This document shows positions 12,006-22,833 of a DNA stretch of 41,340 bases, piece after piece (the stretch's first letter is position 1; the number at the start of each line of letters is the position of its first letter). The translations under genes were made by a program, and so were the position numbers. Below the pieces are notes generated by a model. That model saw only the letters and a list, made by a program, of their open reading frames with translations, did not search any database and was not told the DNA's origin. The stretch is from Isohypsibius dastychi (taxonomy: Eukaryota > Tardigrada > Eutardigrada > Parachela > Isohypsibiidae): the NCBI GenBank assembly GCA_034696485.1, contig JAQIWT010000064.1:1-41340 (forward strand). The letters are read 5' to 3'.

Positions 12006-12413
12006 TTATTCGATGACGTAGAAGGCGTTTGCATTATTGCTGTTGCAACCATCGTTCTTGAATCTGATAGTACGTCTCCAAGCAGACTGTGTCGCCCATT
12101 GATCATACACATCATAACCAGCAGATGTCACTCCGATCAAAATGGCGGCATGACCTCGGTAGGATCCATCAGCGTTGCAGAACGTGGCAATGGCGGTTCC
12201 CGCAGGGGTGCTACTTGTGACAGCTGCTCCTTTTCGCCACCGGGTAGTTTGAGGGGCACCGCATTTCAGCTTGATCAAACCGACACACTCCTTGGATTCA
12301 CCGTACCATTGACCGTTGATGACAGGATAACTGCATTTGTAAGATGCAGCAACTTCTCCCGTTAGATAAGCAGCGATGCCGAAGAGCAGTACGAGGCTGA
12401 GGAAAGAAGACAT
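12006..12413 (-). CDS. Secreted BPSL0067-type amidase-like protein, probable horizontal transfer
   Basis: One uninterrupted frame of 135 residues. Residues 1-24 form a signal peptide (MSSFLSLVLLFGIAAYLTG). The rest matches the layout I know from the BPSL0067 family of small bacterial proteins: KECVGLIK with a candidate nucleophilic Cys, GAPQTTRWRKGAAV, GTAIATF, HAAI with a candidate His, YDVYDQW, then IRFK and a C-terminal AFYVIE. The Cys...His order suggests a papain/NlpC-like cell-wall amidase or peptidase, but catalysis is inferred. A TATAAAT lies at 12453-12459 on the minus strand, about 40 nt upstream of the ATG. The signal peptide and promoter suggest a domesticated animal gene rather than contamination, and it sits between intron-bearing genes. 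A role in digesting or fighting bacteria is plausible but unproven. Confidence 0.82.
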   Translation of the reverse strand: MSSFLSLVLLFGIAAYLTGEVAASYKCSYPVINGQWYGESKECVGLIKLKCGAPQTTRWRKGAAVTSSTPAGTAIATFCNADGSYRGHAAILIGVTSAGYDVYDQWATQSAWRRTIRFKNDGCNSNNANAFYVIE

Positions 12414-12452
12414 TTTGCTTTATGAAGCTAGTCCGCCCGTAAAACGCATGAG

Positions 12453-12459
12453 ATTTATA
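12453..12459 (-). promoter_or_regulatory. TATA box of the amidase-like gene
   Basis: TATAAAT on the minus strand places the start site near 12425 with a leader of about a dozen bases. This is a eukaryotic promoter feature upstream of a bacterial-type gene. Confidence 0.55.
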
Positions 12460-13042
12460 CCAGATAAACATCATGTGGCAGCATTTTTTGAAGGGCGTCC
12501 ATCAGCAGTTTTAAACTCTGCTTCAGATGTTACTAAGCATATCGGAACTGAGTCATGTTCTCCCAAAGAGCCACGTTTTCCCAGTGCCTGAGAAAACGTT
12601 TTCTTAAAATCATCACGTGTGTCACGTTCTCAGGGGACTTTCTGATGTGTGTGCACTCAAACTTAACTTTTTGTTTTGGCTGATTCGACAATGGTGGCTC
12701 GAAGTACTTGAGACACGTATAATACGCAAGTCGACCCGTCTGTCTTGACTCTAAATAACGAAACTGGCCTTGCAAGCAAAAAGCGGTCAACGACAAGAAC
12801 CGTAGCTGACTATTTGTTACAGTATCTGTGTGAAAAAGGAATCGAAAGGACCACAGCCTCAACTGATACGATGGATGACCCGGTTAAATTTTACTTGAGT
12901 TGTTAAATTTGCTCCACGAACAAAACTGCATGATGTATCATTTAAAGTTATTCACACTTGTGTAAAGATTTCACCGTTCGGTTTGGATGTATCGCCCTGG
13001 AAAATGGGTCCAGTATACATGACAGAACGAAATCAAAGAAAC
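12460..13042. other. Intergenic stretch, nothing recognised
   Basis: Open frames here are short and without domains. It lies between the 5' side of the amidase-like gene and the 3' end of the Cys-rich gene. Confidence 0.5.
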
Positions 13043-13048
13043 TTTATT
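13043..13048 (-). terminator. Poly(A) signal of Cys-rich gene A
   Basis: AATAAA on the minus strand (tttatt on the plus), 74 nt past the stop codon at 13122. Confidence 0.5.
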
Positions 13049-13121
13049 GTATGGCACACAATATAGCTGTACATGGATACGAGAATCCATGGAATCCAGT
13101 CGATTCGCAAATTCCAGGATT

Positions 13122-14646
13122 TTATCCGTGCAACATGTCCACTCCTTCTGCAGTCAAACAAGGCAACGTAGTTCCTCTGTAATCAATGCAGCATGTATCG
13201 CAAGCAGCGCTTTGGCACTTGTCATAGCACTGCTTTCGACACGGCGTATTGCCTGGTCCAGACACTTCACATGCGAGTGAGCACGCGAGTTGAGCGTTGT
13301 AAGACGCGAGGCACATCTCCGGGGTCAGCATTTTGCTTCCACAGTATTGACCGGGTGCGTTGATCCGGCAGCATCTTTCGCACGAATCAAATTCACACTT
13401 CAGCTTGCAGTTGACAACCAAACACGTGACCTGTTGAATTCCAGTTGGCAAAGATGAACAGGCAGACGAATAACATGCTGCCAATGCGGCAGATGCATTG
13501 TTACAGTTGGCGATGCTTTCTGGTGAAATGTCGGCTCCACACAAGCTTGGAAGTGCCTGTCGTGGACAACAGGGATCTTCGCATGTTGAGGTGGCTAAGC
13601 AGGTATCATGACAGCCCACCAAGCAGGCGAACTGGCCAGTCAGTGACGTGGGATTGTTGAAGAGGCAGAGGCCATTACATGTTTCTTGACCTAAGCGGGT
13701 GGTTAAACATTGAGTTCCTAAAAATATATTCATTGAACTAAGCACGTTCGGGGATGATGATGTTCTGATGTTTTCGATCAATACCTGACAGAGATCCGCT
13801 GCAGAATCTTGTAGGGTTACCCGGACAGCATTGATCACATGTCAAATCTCTACAAATTGCGGAGCACTTCTCTTCGCACACTGACCTAGTAATACCCACT
13901 TCGTCGGCGCAGGTGGCAAAGCATTGCTCTTCATCAGCTCTGGCATCGTGGCACACTTGAGGCGCTATGACCTTTGCGTCGCAGAATGTTGGGATCACCA
14001 GGGGGCAACAGTTAACGGTGTCACAAGAAGTTTCTGGTCGGAACGCGCAAGTGTCCAACAGACAGCTCTCGTGACATTGACTCAGACAAACGGCGTGATT
14101 GACGTTGTTGATCGAGTTGCAGGCACTCGCACATTGGGTTTCTACATCAGCTCGAATCAAGCAATCAGTGACTGCTACCACTTTCGTACCACAGACACTT
14201 GGTAGATCAGCCGGACAGCATTCTTCACAGCTCGCAGTCAGGCATTGACCTTTGCAGTTTTCCTTGCATGATTGTACTTGTCCAGTTGGTTGGGAGTCAC
14301 ATGCCTTAAAGCAGTTCGTTTCATTCGCGGCAGCCTGGTTGCATTCGGACTGAGGAAGGACGTCATTGATCTGACAGCAGTAGATTGAGCCGACTTGGGA
14401 TGGGACATTAGGACAGCAATCTGGACCAGATGACTGAAGACAGGTGTTGTGGCACAAGGTTTGACAGATTGGCACGTTGCTTGCGTTCCCAGTGGTGAAG
14501 TTACATTCAGCAAAACAGGAGTTTTCGAGATCGATGTCTTCGAGACACTGCGGCGATAGGGTAGTTTGGGCCCGAAGTCCAGTTGGGTCGAAAAGGATCA
14601 AACAGGAGACTACGAAAAGTGAAAGATTCACGTTGAACGAAAACAT
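13122..14646 (-). CDS. Secreted protein with seven 10-cysteine repeats, copy A
   Basis: Two exons, complement(13785-14646) and complement(13122-13717), joined in phase 1 across a 67-nt intron, give 485 residues. Residues 1-26 are a signal peptide. The rest is seven tandem units of about 55-70 residues. Each unit follows C-x8/9-C-x3-C-x7/11-C-x3-C-x3-C-x3-C-x2-CC-x6/7-C, with ten cysteines per unit and eleven in the third. NCFKACDS, CKENCKGQCL and CEECCPADLPSVCG show one unit. The Cx3C spacing fits disulfide-linked helices. I do not recognise a named domain and assign no activity; secretion and very high cysteine content suggest an extracellular structural or binding protein. Copy B lies head-to-head 742 nt away with the same exon plan. 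Confidence 0.85.
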
Positions 14647-15388
14647 CTTGCCGACGGCTTGCTCAAAGTTCTACCTGGTGGCTTCTAAAATGACGGTTAT
14701 AAGGGTGGCTCGAATACGTGGCTATCTTTACGACAACGTTCCAGATTTTTGATTTCTCGGATCACACGGTTTAATGAGTTTTATGTTCCATTTTGATGTT
14801 ATATGAATTCAGCAAATCTGTGAACAAACAGTTTTGTTTCTGGAGATAACGCAGTTCTCAGATACCTCGGGGGTAGTTCATCGCATATACAGTAGTTTCA
14901 GTGAAGAACATAATCTCGCAAAGTGTGATGCTCTTACTGCAACACTCAACTGGTCAAACATTACATGATCAGAAATGGGGCATGTTGATCGCATCGTAAA
15001 ACAATCAGTCATGAGGCATGCATTAACGGCATGTTTTAGGTAACACCGCTGGGCCCCGAAGTGCCATGAATTGTATATCTGGGTCACTTTATGGTGATCA
15101 AAGCAGTGCATATTGCTTTGGTTTTAAGGATTCAGATCGTGATCAACAGCGCAATATATTTTCTTCTTGGAAACTTGAACAGGTCAGGTTTCATCACCTG
15201 ATATTCCAGCAGGTTACGACTTTTCTTGAACCCATCAAATTGATATGTTATGTCTCTCGGTAAAACCGCCTGATCTGGTAAACTTGAAATCTGGAACAAA
15301 GTCGTAAAGATAACACAGTAACGGAATAAAATGCTACAAAAACCCCGGCACAGAGAATACTGGATCAGTTCTGTTAAGAATTTTTGAC
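14647..15388. promoter_or_regulatory. Shared intergenic promoter region of the Cys-rich pair
   Basis: This is the 742-nt gap between two divergently transcribed paralogues. A TTATAA palindrome at about 14697-14702 sits roughly 50 nt from the start of copy A and may be its TATA element. No gene is supported inside. Any shared control is inferred from the layout only. Confidence 0.4.
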
Positions 15389-16895
15389 ATGATGATGTTC
15401 TCATTCGTTACAGCATCGATTTCGCTGCATTTGAGCTGTCTATTGCTCGTTTTACCGCAAGCAAGAACCGATACAACACTTTCTCCGCAATGCCTGCAGG
15501 ATCTTGACCAAGAGAATCTCTGCTTTGCAGCCTGCAACATCAACACTGGAAACGCAAGCAACGTCCCGATCTGTCAAGCCCTATGCCACAACACCTGTCT
15601 CGGATCATCTGGTGGAGCTTGCTGTCCGAGCGAGCCATCCCAAGTCGGCTCAATCCACTGCTGCGAAGTCAATGATGTCATCACTCAAGACGATTGCAAC
15701 CAGGCAGCGGTCAACGAAACCAACTGCTTCATTGGTTGTGCTTCTCTATCAGCTGAGCAAATAGAACCATGTAAGAAGAACTGTAAAGGTCAGTGTTTGA
15801 CTGAATCATGCGAAGAATGCTGTCCTGCTTATCTGCCAAGCGTTTGCGGCGCAAAGGTAGTATTGATTGGTGACTGCTTGACCAGAGCGGATGACGAAAG
15901 TCAGTGCGGGAGTTTGTGCAGTTCAGTTGACGATATAGATCGTGCGGTGTGCCTAAGCCAGTGCCACGAGAGCTGCCTCTCTGACACGTGTGCTTTTCAA
16001 CCAGAAATAAGTTGTGACGTCACCAACTGCTGCCCCCTCCAAGTGCCGACGTTCTGCGCTGCCAAAGCTGTATCGCCACAAGCTTGTCAGGACGCCAGAG
16101 CTGAAGAACAGCAATGCATAGCGAGCTGTGCCAACTCAGATCGATTCCTTCAAGCAGTGTGTGAGGAAAAGTGTTCGCCAATCTGCTTAAAGTCCACATG
16201 CGCCGAGTGCTGTTCGGTTCCAGTTCTTCCCTTCTGCAATGCCACGACATCAGGTAAGACACTATCCTCTTCCCGCTGTCTGTTTGCATAAATCTGTCGG
16301 CTTTAATGCGAACTGGTAGCAATTATAAAGTTGGCTTATCGCAGGGACGGATTGTCTTGCTGCCAAGCTCGAGCTGAATCTCTGTTCATCTGCGTGTTTT
16401 GCGACCTTTCCAAACTCAAATCCAGATGCACTAGCCTGCATAGCCGCGTGTCAACCAAACTGCCAACTCTGCGAAGACCCGTGCTGTCCAGTGTTTAGAT
16501 ATCCTGTTCTGTGCGGCACGACCCCAGCCACCGATGAATCCTTCTCGCAATGCATTGCCGCTTCAGCCAACGCCACCGCTTGCTACTCGACCTGTGCGCA
16601 GCTGCCGACCGTTATCCAGAGGGTCATGTGCTTGGAAGTGACCTGCAAATCAAAGTGCGAGTTTGAGACTTGCCGCAGATGCTGCCCGGATCCCCCTGGC
16701 TCTTACTGTGGGAGTAAAATGCTTACCCCGGCAAAATGTCTCGCTGCATATAATGCGCAACTGGCTTGTTCAAACGCTTGTGGAAACACACCATGTCGCC
16801 GAAATTGCTACAACACTTGTAAGGCTGTTGCTTGTGATTCATGCTGTGTCAGCGCCTCGGGGACCACAAGACGATGCAACACCATTGACGGTTAA
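15389..16895 (+). CDS. Secreted protein with seven 10-cysteine repeats, copy B
   Basis: Two exons (15389-16253, 16345-16895), with a phase-1 intron of 91 nt at the same codon as in copy A, give 471 residues. A signal peptide (SISLHLSCLLLVLP) is followed by seven Cys-rich units. Counting by eye gives 10, 10, 11, 10, 10, 10 and 10 cysteines, 71 in the repeat region, the same series as copy A. Examples are NCFIGCAS, CKKNCKGQCL and CEECCPAYLPSVCG. Unit 7 is shorter between its third and fourth cysteines than in copy A. The gene faces the NADPH oxidase A gene 3'-to-3', with about 280 nt between stop codons. Function unknown; the fold is likely a chain of small disulfide-rich helical modules. Confidence 0.85.
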
Positions 16896-17173
16896 GCCTT
16901 TTCTTGAAATAACAGAGCGGAGATTGCCAGTTTCCAACTCGAGTAATTCTTCTTTATTCGATTTCATGTACTTGGTGCAAATTTTCTTTAGTCGCGACCC
17001 GCTTTTGTTTGTCGAATTTAGTAACCTTCTTCCTTCATTGCCCAGAAAAAGCCAGTTCTCAGGCACAGTACTGCAGTGTAAATGAGATAAAATTGACGAG
17101 TCAACAATCAACCACATCCTCACAAAACCGGCTGCTCATATTCATGTAGACCGAAAGCATCCGATCACAGAGA

Positions 17174-20100
17174 TCAAAAAGACTCCTTAAAGAATTTGAA
17201 ACCTACGGATCGACAGTTTGTGGCCAAATCCTTGGCCAGGCCAGCTGGGCCGCAAAAGAATACAGAAACAGGGCCACGTTTTTCCTGATCGATAGCTTTG
17301 AAAACCTACAAGAGTATATATCATATTTTGCTCACTCAAAACGAAGAGGTCAAACCTTGCTCCATTCTGGACGACCGGTTATCGGTCGGGCCCTGATTCC
17401 GGTGATCATATCTTTGTGATGTTTCTCGTAGAAAACATCAAGAGCGGTTGTCAATCCAAAAGCGTAGAGATCACCCATCTTTTTGGCACCTGTGACGTAA
17501 ATTTGAATTTCGACAAACTTGTCCAGCTGGTTTTCCTGTTCCTGTTCCTCGTCAATTTGTTCCAGCAGCTCAGCAAACCACTCGATGGTGCGCTGATTAT
17601 TGACAACCCATATGAAATTGACCTTCAACCAGAGTCGTAGCGTGAATCAGAAGACTAAGAGGCGAAAATTCAGGTTAACTTTTTTCAGTGTTTGAAGTTT
17701 ATCGGTGTTTGGGGAGAAGCCGCGTCCGCAATCTGGACACGAGATCTTGTCGGCACGATGACGGTACAGAATACTCTGTAGTATCGCGGCAAAAGGCGTG
17801 ACACCTATTCCAGCGCAAACCAGAACAACATGCTCGTTGTTGAAAATACGTGCTGTTGGCGTTTCATAAGCGCCATCAATATTCACCTGCGACATCAACC
17901 ACACCTTTCAGTAAAAGCCGGATCGATCCCGATACTCAGTGGTCTTACTTGAACATGGAGGCTTTTGATGGTTTCCCCATTTGTCGTTTGACGGTTTTTG
18001 GCAAAGTTTGAAGGCTGGCTGGACCTTCGTCGCACCGAGGTTGGATCGAAAACCTGGTTGACAACGACGCAGTTCAGACTTTGAGGTTGTTTTTGGAAAA
18101 AAGAGTGAACGCGATTCGTCCACTGACCCGCGCATCTCATATGCAACGTAACGCAATCTGCACAGTTGAGATCAGTTACGCATGGAACTCTCTCTGAAAG
18201 TGACTGTGCTTAAAACAAACCGAGATATTCTGGACAGCTGCTGATTGTGAATGGATGCCACTCGAACCACGCGATGACTGGAATGTTGATGAAAAGGTAA
18301 TCACCCGGATTGAAAATGAAACCGGGTGGATAATTCATAACAATCTTAGTCACCTAGTTGGGGACAAAGAATAAGATTGACATGTGATGCGTTCGAAATA
18401 CGTACCTGCTTATCCCAAAGGGTCACTTCTTTGATGTGAAAATTGCTCCCTATCATCCGCCGGACACAACGGGCCAGACTTATTTTTTCCAGCACAAAAA
18501 TGGTTCCGGGAATAATGATGAATTTCCAAAACTCGTCGCTGTGTATGATTAAGATAATAACAAACGGGATGTACATCAAATGCGTGAAGTAAAACACCTG
18601 AAAGAACGAATTAAAGAATTTGGAAAAAAACAATTACGACTGGGCGTGACCTCGAATCTTCCAGATCGTCGCACGAATGGTAGAGCACAGATGAAGATGA
18701 CGACATATAAGAACAACAATGGCCAACCAGTGACAGAGGCAACCCCTGGATCGAACCAGCCAATGCTAGGAACAGGCTTGAATAGTAACCGCGAATAAGT
18801 GAGTGTTGCGTTTGGCTCCCAGGCGAGACATTCTGCAAACAGACCAACAGTCAAGAACCAACTTTGAGGATAAGAAACGCTTTAAAATTGTTACGGAAAT
18901 GGATCATGTGGGAGATCCAGTGACCGATAACGCATGTCCCTGTTATCCAGCCGATGATCTTGTGGACATAAACCACCATGTCGATGGGTAGATATGAGCC
19001 GATCTGTGAGTTTCGTAGAAGCTTCAGAGTCAAACGACACATGAGCAAGATCAGCAACAAGCAATTCCAGTTTAGGTTTTTGCCGAATCCTTTGGCAACG
19101 ACGAAAAACGGCAGGCATGTTGGACTGCTAATCTTGTCTGGAAAAATAGACATGACTATTATTGAAATTCGGCTACAGAATACTTTCAGGCGAACGATTC
19201 TGCTGCCATGTTTTGTCAGAACAGGATAATTTAAGGAAAGTTTATAAAACAACTGTTTTTTCGTGAAGCAGAAATTTGATACCATTGGAGAGAAACAATC
19301 TTAGAATTGAATAAAACAGTCTGAAAACGTTTCAGGGCATAAGTTCACTTCAGAGCAAGTTCAATGCTCCGAATGTGTTCGCTGTTGGAAGACATGTTCG
19401 CATCGATGATAGGGCGAGGCAAAATGCATAACTTACGGTCTTCATATATTGCATGCAGCCATCCATAGAGAAAGAAAGCGATGAGCGATAGAATATAGAA
19501 CACAGTCCACCAGAACTCTACGGGATGTCTTTCAGCATACTCCGGAGTAAGAACATGGGGCCAAGTACACCATGATTTCCAGTGGGGATTCTTGGCATCC
19601 GCATGTACTGTCTTGGCTCTGGGCGGCCTAAGAAACCGTGATGCCCTATAAATGTAGAATCACAACAAAACAAAACTGACGGATGACAGGAGTCTCCTAC
19701 GAGATCTGCAGTGAAGTGATTTTGTCTGGCGATTTGTCGAATACTGCTCTAAATTCAGTAAAGCTGAGAACTCCGTCGTTATTCTCGTCAAAGGACTCAA
19801 AGATCAGCTGGGTCATTTGCTGGATTTGATGAGGTGAGATGGCCAAGGCGTTGTCATTAATCGCCACGGCCAGCATTGAATTGAACTCGGTTTGATCAAC
19901 CAATCCGTTACCTGAAGAGAAACAATTTAGTTCGGGTAATATCAAAAGTTGCAAAACTCAAGAGTACCGTCCAGATCGTAGAGATCGAATATAAATTTCA
20001 GCTTCTGAATGACGTCTGATTTCGCCAAAGTTGAGAGCTCAGAGGCGAGCTCAGAAGAGGTTAAAAAACCACGTTTTCCTATATCGAGAATCTCGAAAAA

Positions 20101-22296
20101 TCTGTCCGCGTAAAATTCCTGAAACATCAGCGCTTGAGATCAGCGTTAATCCGGGGCAAACACCAGCCACAGCAAGCACATAATAATGGATAATACAAAC
20201 AGATTTATAAACTGTGTAAGGGTACATTAACGTTAGATGAGTATCAATATGAAATTCAACGTAGAAATTCGGCTTGTGTTTCTGGAATCTTCGTTCTCTT
20301 CGTGGTCTTGAAACGCTTTCTATGCACTAGCCCTCGAGTGGTTGTTTTTCTGTCTTGTTTCTTCCTACTTGTTGATTGTCAATTCAAACTTAGGAAACAA
20401 TCCTCCCCTTTACAGTTTCACATCGAAAGGTCATCGAATAATGAACTGGCCAGTAAAATAATTGGCCTTGCCAAATTTAATCAAAATTGCGTAAGTCGTG
20501 TCCTCGGAATATTCAGAAAATTTATTGGAATTATATGTACTTGTATATGTGAATGCAGCATTCGTTCCGAATCTATCCATTAGTTCACCAAGTGTTTGGT
20601 CAACTTTCTGCTCTATTCAAAACCCTTCATCATTTTCAAACAAACAGCACGGACAATTACAAACATTGTTTTGAACAGAATTCCATGTTGTTGTTTTTGT
20701 TTACTGGTTACCTGGTGTTCTAGTCAAATATACATTTCATCGTAAACATCTTCGAATTTCCTCAGGCTAAACTTGATGATTTTTACACCTGATCATTTTA
20801 GCTGAATGTGCTTAGTTTGGTTTATTCATTGACAAAGATCATATCTTAAAATCAAGCTCGAAGGCTTTGCCGTAATTTACCGTAATTTATTTGTTCTAGT
20901 TTTGGGTTTTTCCTACGATTTCAATTTGGTTTGGAATAACATGATTGGTGAAATCTTGTTATAGAAGCAACATTGATCATTTTTCGATTTCAATTTCAGT
21001 GGCAATATTTTGAGATTTCATCCGACGGAATCTCATAGTCTGAATAACCGATCGTTCAAGCTACGAATAGCTCTACTTGATTTTGAGCTGAGTTCCGAGT
21101 TCAAACCCAAACTTCGATTTCGCCAGTCTCCAAGAAAATCACAAATATATTAACAGCTTGAACTAAAGGGCAGTGTGAGAGAAGCCTCCGAATAACCAAG
21201 ATGTAAAACATTACGGAATACTGAAAAGATTTTGCCTAAGTAAGCTAGGTAACAGACGCCACGATGACCACTTCAGAGGGATTTTTGGGGGATTCCACAC
21301 TTGGCAATTTCAGCCCGAAGCTGCTCAGAATCCGAGTGGCCGGGTGATTGAGCAGTTTCACTCTAGGCAATGTAAAGTGTTTGATAAGTCGATGATGACC
21401 AATTAATGTATTTCTTGATCGAACGCTTGATCGACAGGGAATAATTCTGCATTTTCCCTCTCTTTGTCTAATGTACTGTATGCACCACTTAGTGAGCGTA
21501 ATTTCATTCATGAATTCTGCTTGCGGGCAGCATAATTGCAGCCGATTCCGACACGTGTTAAAAGTCAGCAAACTTAGAGCAGTGACTAAATTCCAAATTT
21601 AATTCTGAGCTCTAGTTCTTAAATAGATCATGCTCATTGATAATAAAGGTGCAGTGTCTGTGATCGATTTTATCTGGAGTTTTTTAAGCGTGAAGAAACC
21701 GAAGGAGCACACAAAAGATTCAAAAACAATTCCCCGACTGATCTAATGTTGAGAAAATCGGCAAAAAGAGTCGAACACGAAATGGCAGTTTTGAGCGTTG
21801 GGAATTTGATCCAAGTTTACCCGAAGTTTACCCAAGTTTTTGAAAGAGTGCATTTTGAGATGGCTGTATTCACAACACTGTATTCACAAAGATTTGAAGA
21901 CTTTGTTCAATCTTAATCGTTTCTTACCTTCTCAATTCCAAGAATCTGTTTGAAAGTTTCACAGTCTATCGCGGCATTTATATTTTCATTTCCCATAATC
22001 TTCCCGATGTGTTCCAGCCAAGATCTGTCTTCTGGTTTCCTGCAAAAAGCAATAAACCCGGTTTTTACATATGAGTAAAGTCACGGAACTAGTTACCCTT
22101 GCGTCGAATTTCCGAGTGGATCATGGAAAGGCGAGGGCTCTTCGCACCCAGCAATCTTTGACTTGTGTTCAAGCTCATGACTGCTCCTGGCTACTTTAGG
22201 AACGAAAAACAGAGTGACCTCGCGACAAAACCAGAGCATACATTGATTCTCACCAGTGGGCCGCCATTTCCTCAGTTTTGCTCTAAGGATGTCCAT
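17174..22296 (-). CDS. NADPH oxidase A, NOX5-like with EF-hands
   Basis: It moves electrons from NADPH through FAD and two haems to O2, making superoxide at a membrane, and is gated by calcium. Exons, all complement: 22097-22296, 21928-22039, 19968-20118, 19701-19911, 19437-19645, 18895-19137, 18651-18832, 18406-18597, 18221-18353, 17949-18157, 17680-17886, 17356-17622, 17174-17305; 815 residues if the ATG at 22296 is used. EF-hands precede the membrane part (DLDGNGLVDQTE and DENNDGVLSFTE are canonical; DIGKRGFLTSSE is degenerate). Haem pairs are HKIIGWITGTCVIGH (H-x13-H) and HLMYIPFVIILIIH (H-x12-H). FAD HPFTISS, NADPH AGIGVTPFA and CGPAG, and C-terminal KESF follow. The 1.8-kb second intron is unusual. 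The first exon is the least certain: its frame stays open to 22434 and may continue upstream. Confidence 0.92.
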
Positions 22297-22434
22297 GTTC
22301 GCAGTCCAAGTCTGCAGATCGGGACAGCATATAATGAATATGATTTTCGGGAGCTGGCTGACTTTCTGCTGAGCTAGGCTGATAACAACTGCTTCAGTTA
22401 AGGCTCCACTGTTTGTTCGGATTGGCTTTATCAC

Positions 22435-22833
22435 TGTTTGTTACAAAAAAACCTCAAATTGACTTTGGTGGATTAAAATGCCGCGGGTTGATTAGCCATT
22501 CTCTCATCAAAACATCGAATTAGGCGGCAGAAAATGTTGCCACTCTCGAAGTCGAATGGCTCTAAAGTTCCTAAAACCAACTACCGCACCGATCCAAAAG
22601 GCAAACACAACGGTGTTGTTGAGGAACACATTTCTTCTCGGGCTTTTTGTGTTTGCATGGAACGTGAGGTGGCAAAGGGTGTCATGCAGTTTTTTTGATA
22701 AATTAACAGAGCTAGATCCTGAAACATACAGAAAATATCCAGGTACTTAACATAAAAGCTATGCCATGATATAATGATGAAACAAAAGGCGTGTGGATAG
22801 ATGATTACAAAAAAGTCTGAATTTTCAGTGATC
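22435..22833. other. Gap between oxidase A and protease 1
   Basis: A plus-strand frame at 22556-22750 starts with ATG and has one hydrophobic segment (LLGLFVFAWN), but no relative is recognised. Possible upstream exons of the oxidase may also lie here. Confidence 0.4.

Noticed and set aside
12006-16895. A bacterial-style defence operon or gene cassette
   Set aside because: The genes have separate eukaryotic promoters, opposite strands and introns; only the amidase-like gene looks bacterial in origin.
20302-20583. Plus-strand frame with a signal-peptide-like start
   Set aside because: It has no ATG (it begins with GTG), lies inside the long intron of oxidase A on the other strand, and shows no domain.
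22556-22750. Plus-strand frame of 64 codons with one hydrophobic segment, resembling small mitochondrial membrane proteins
   Set aside because: I could not match it to any named family, and a plausible donor (gtgagg) in the middle leads to a stop after splicing. It is left as a possibility only.
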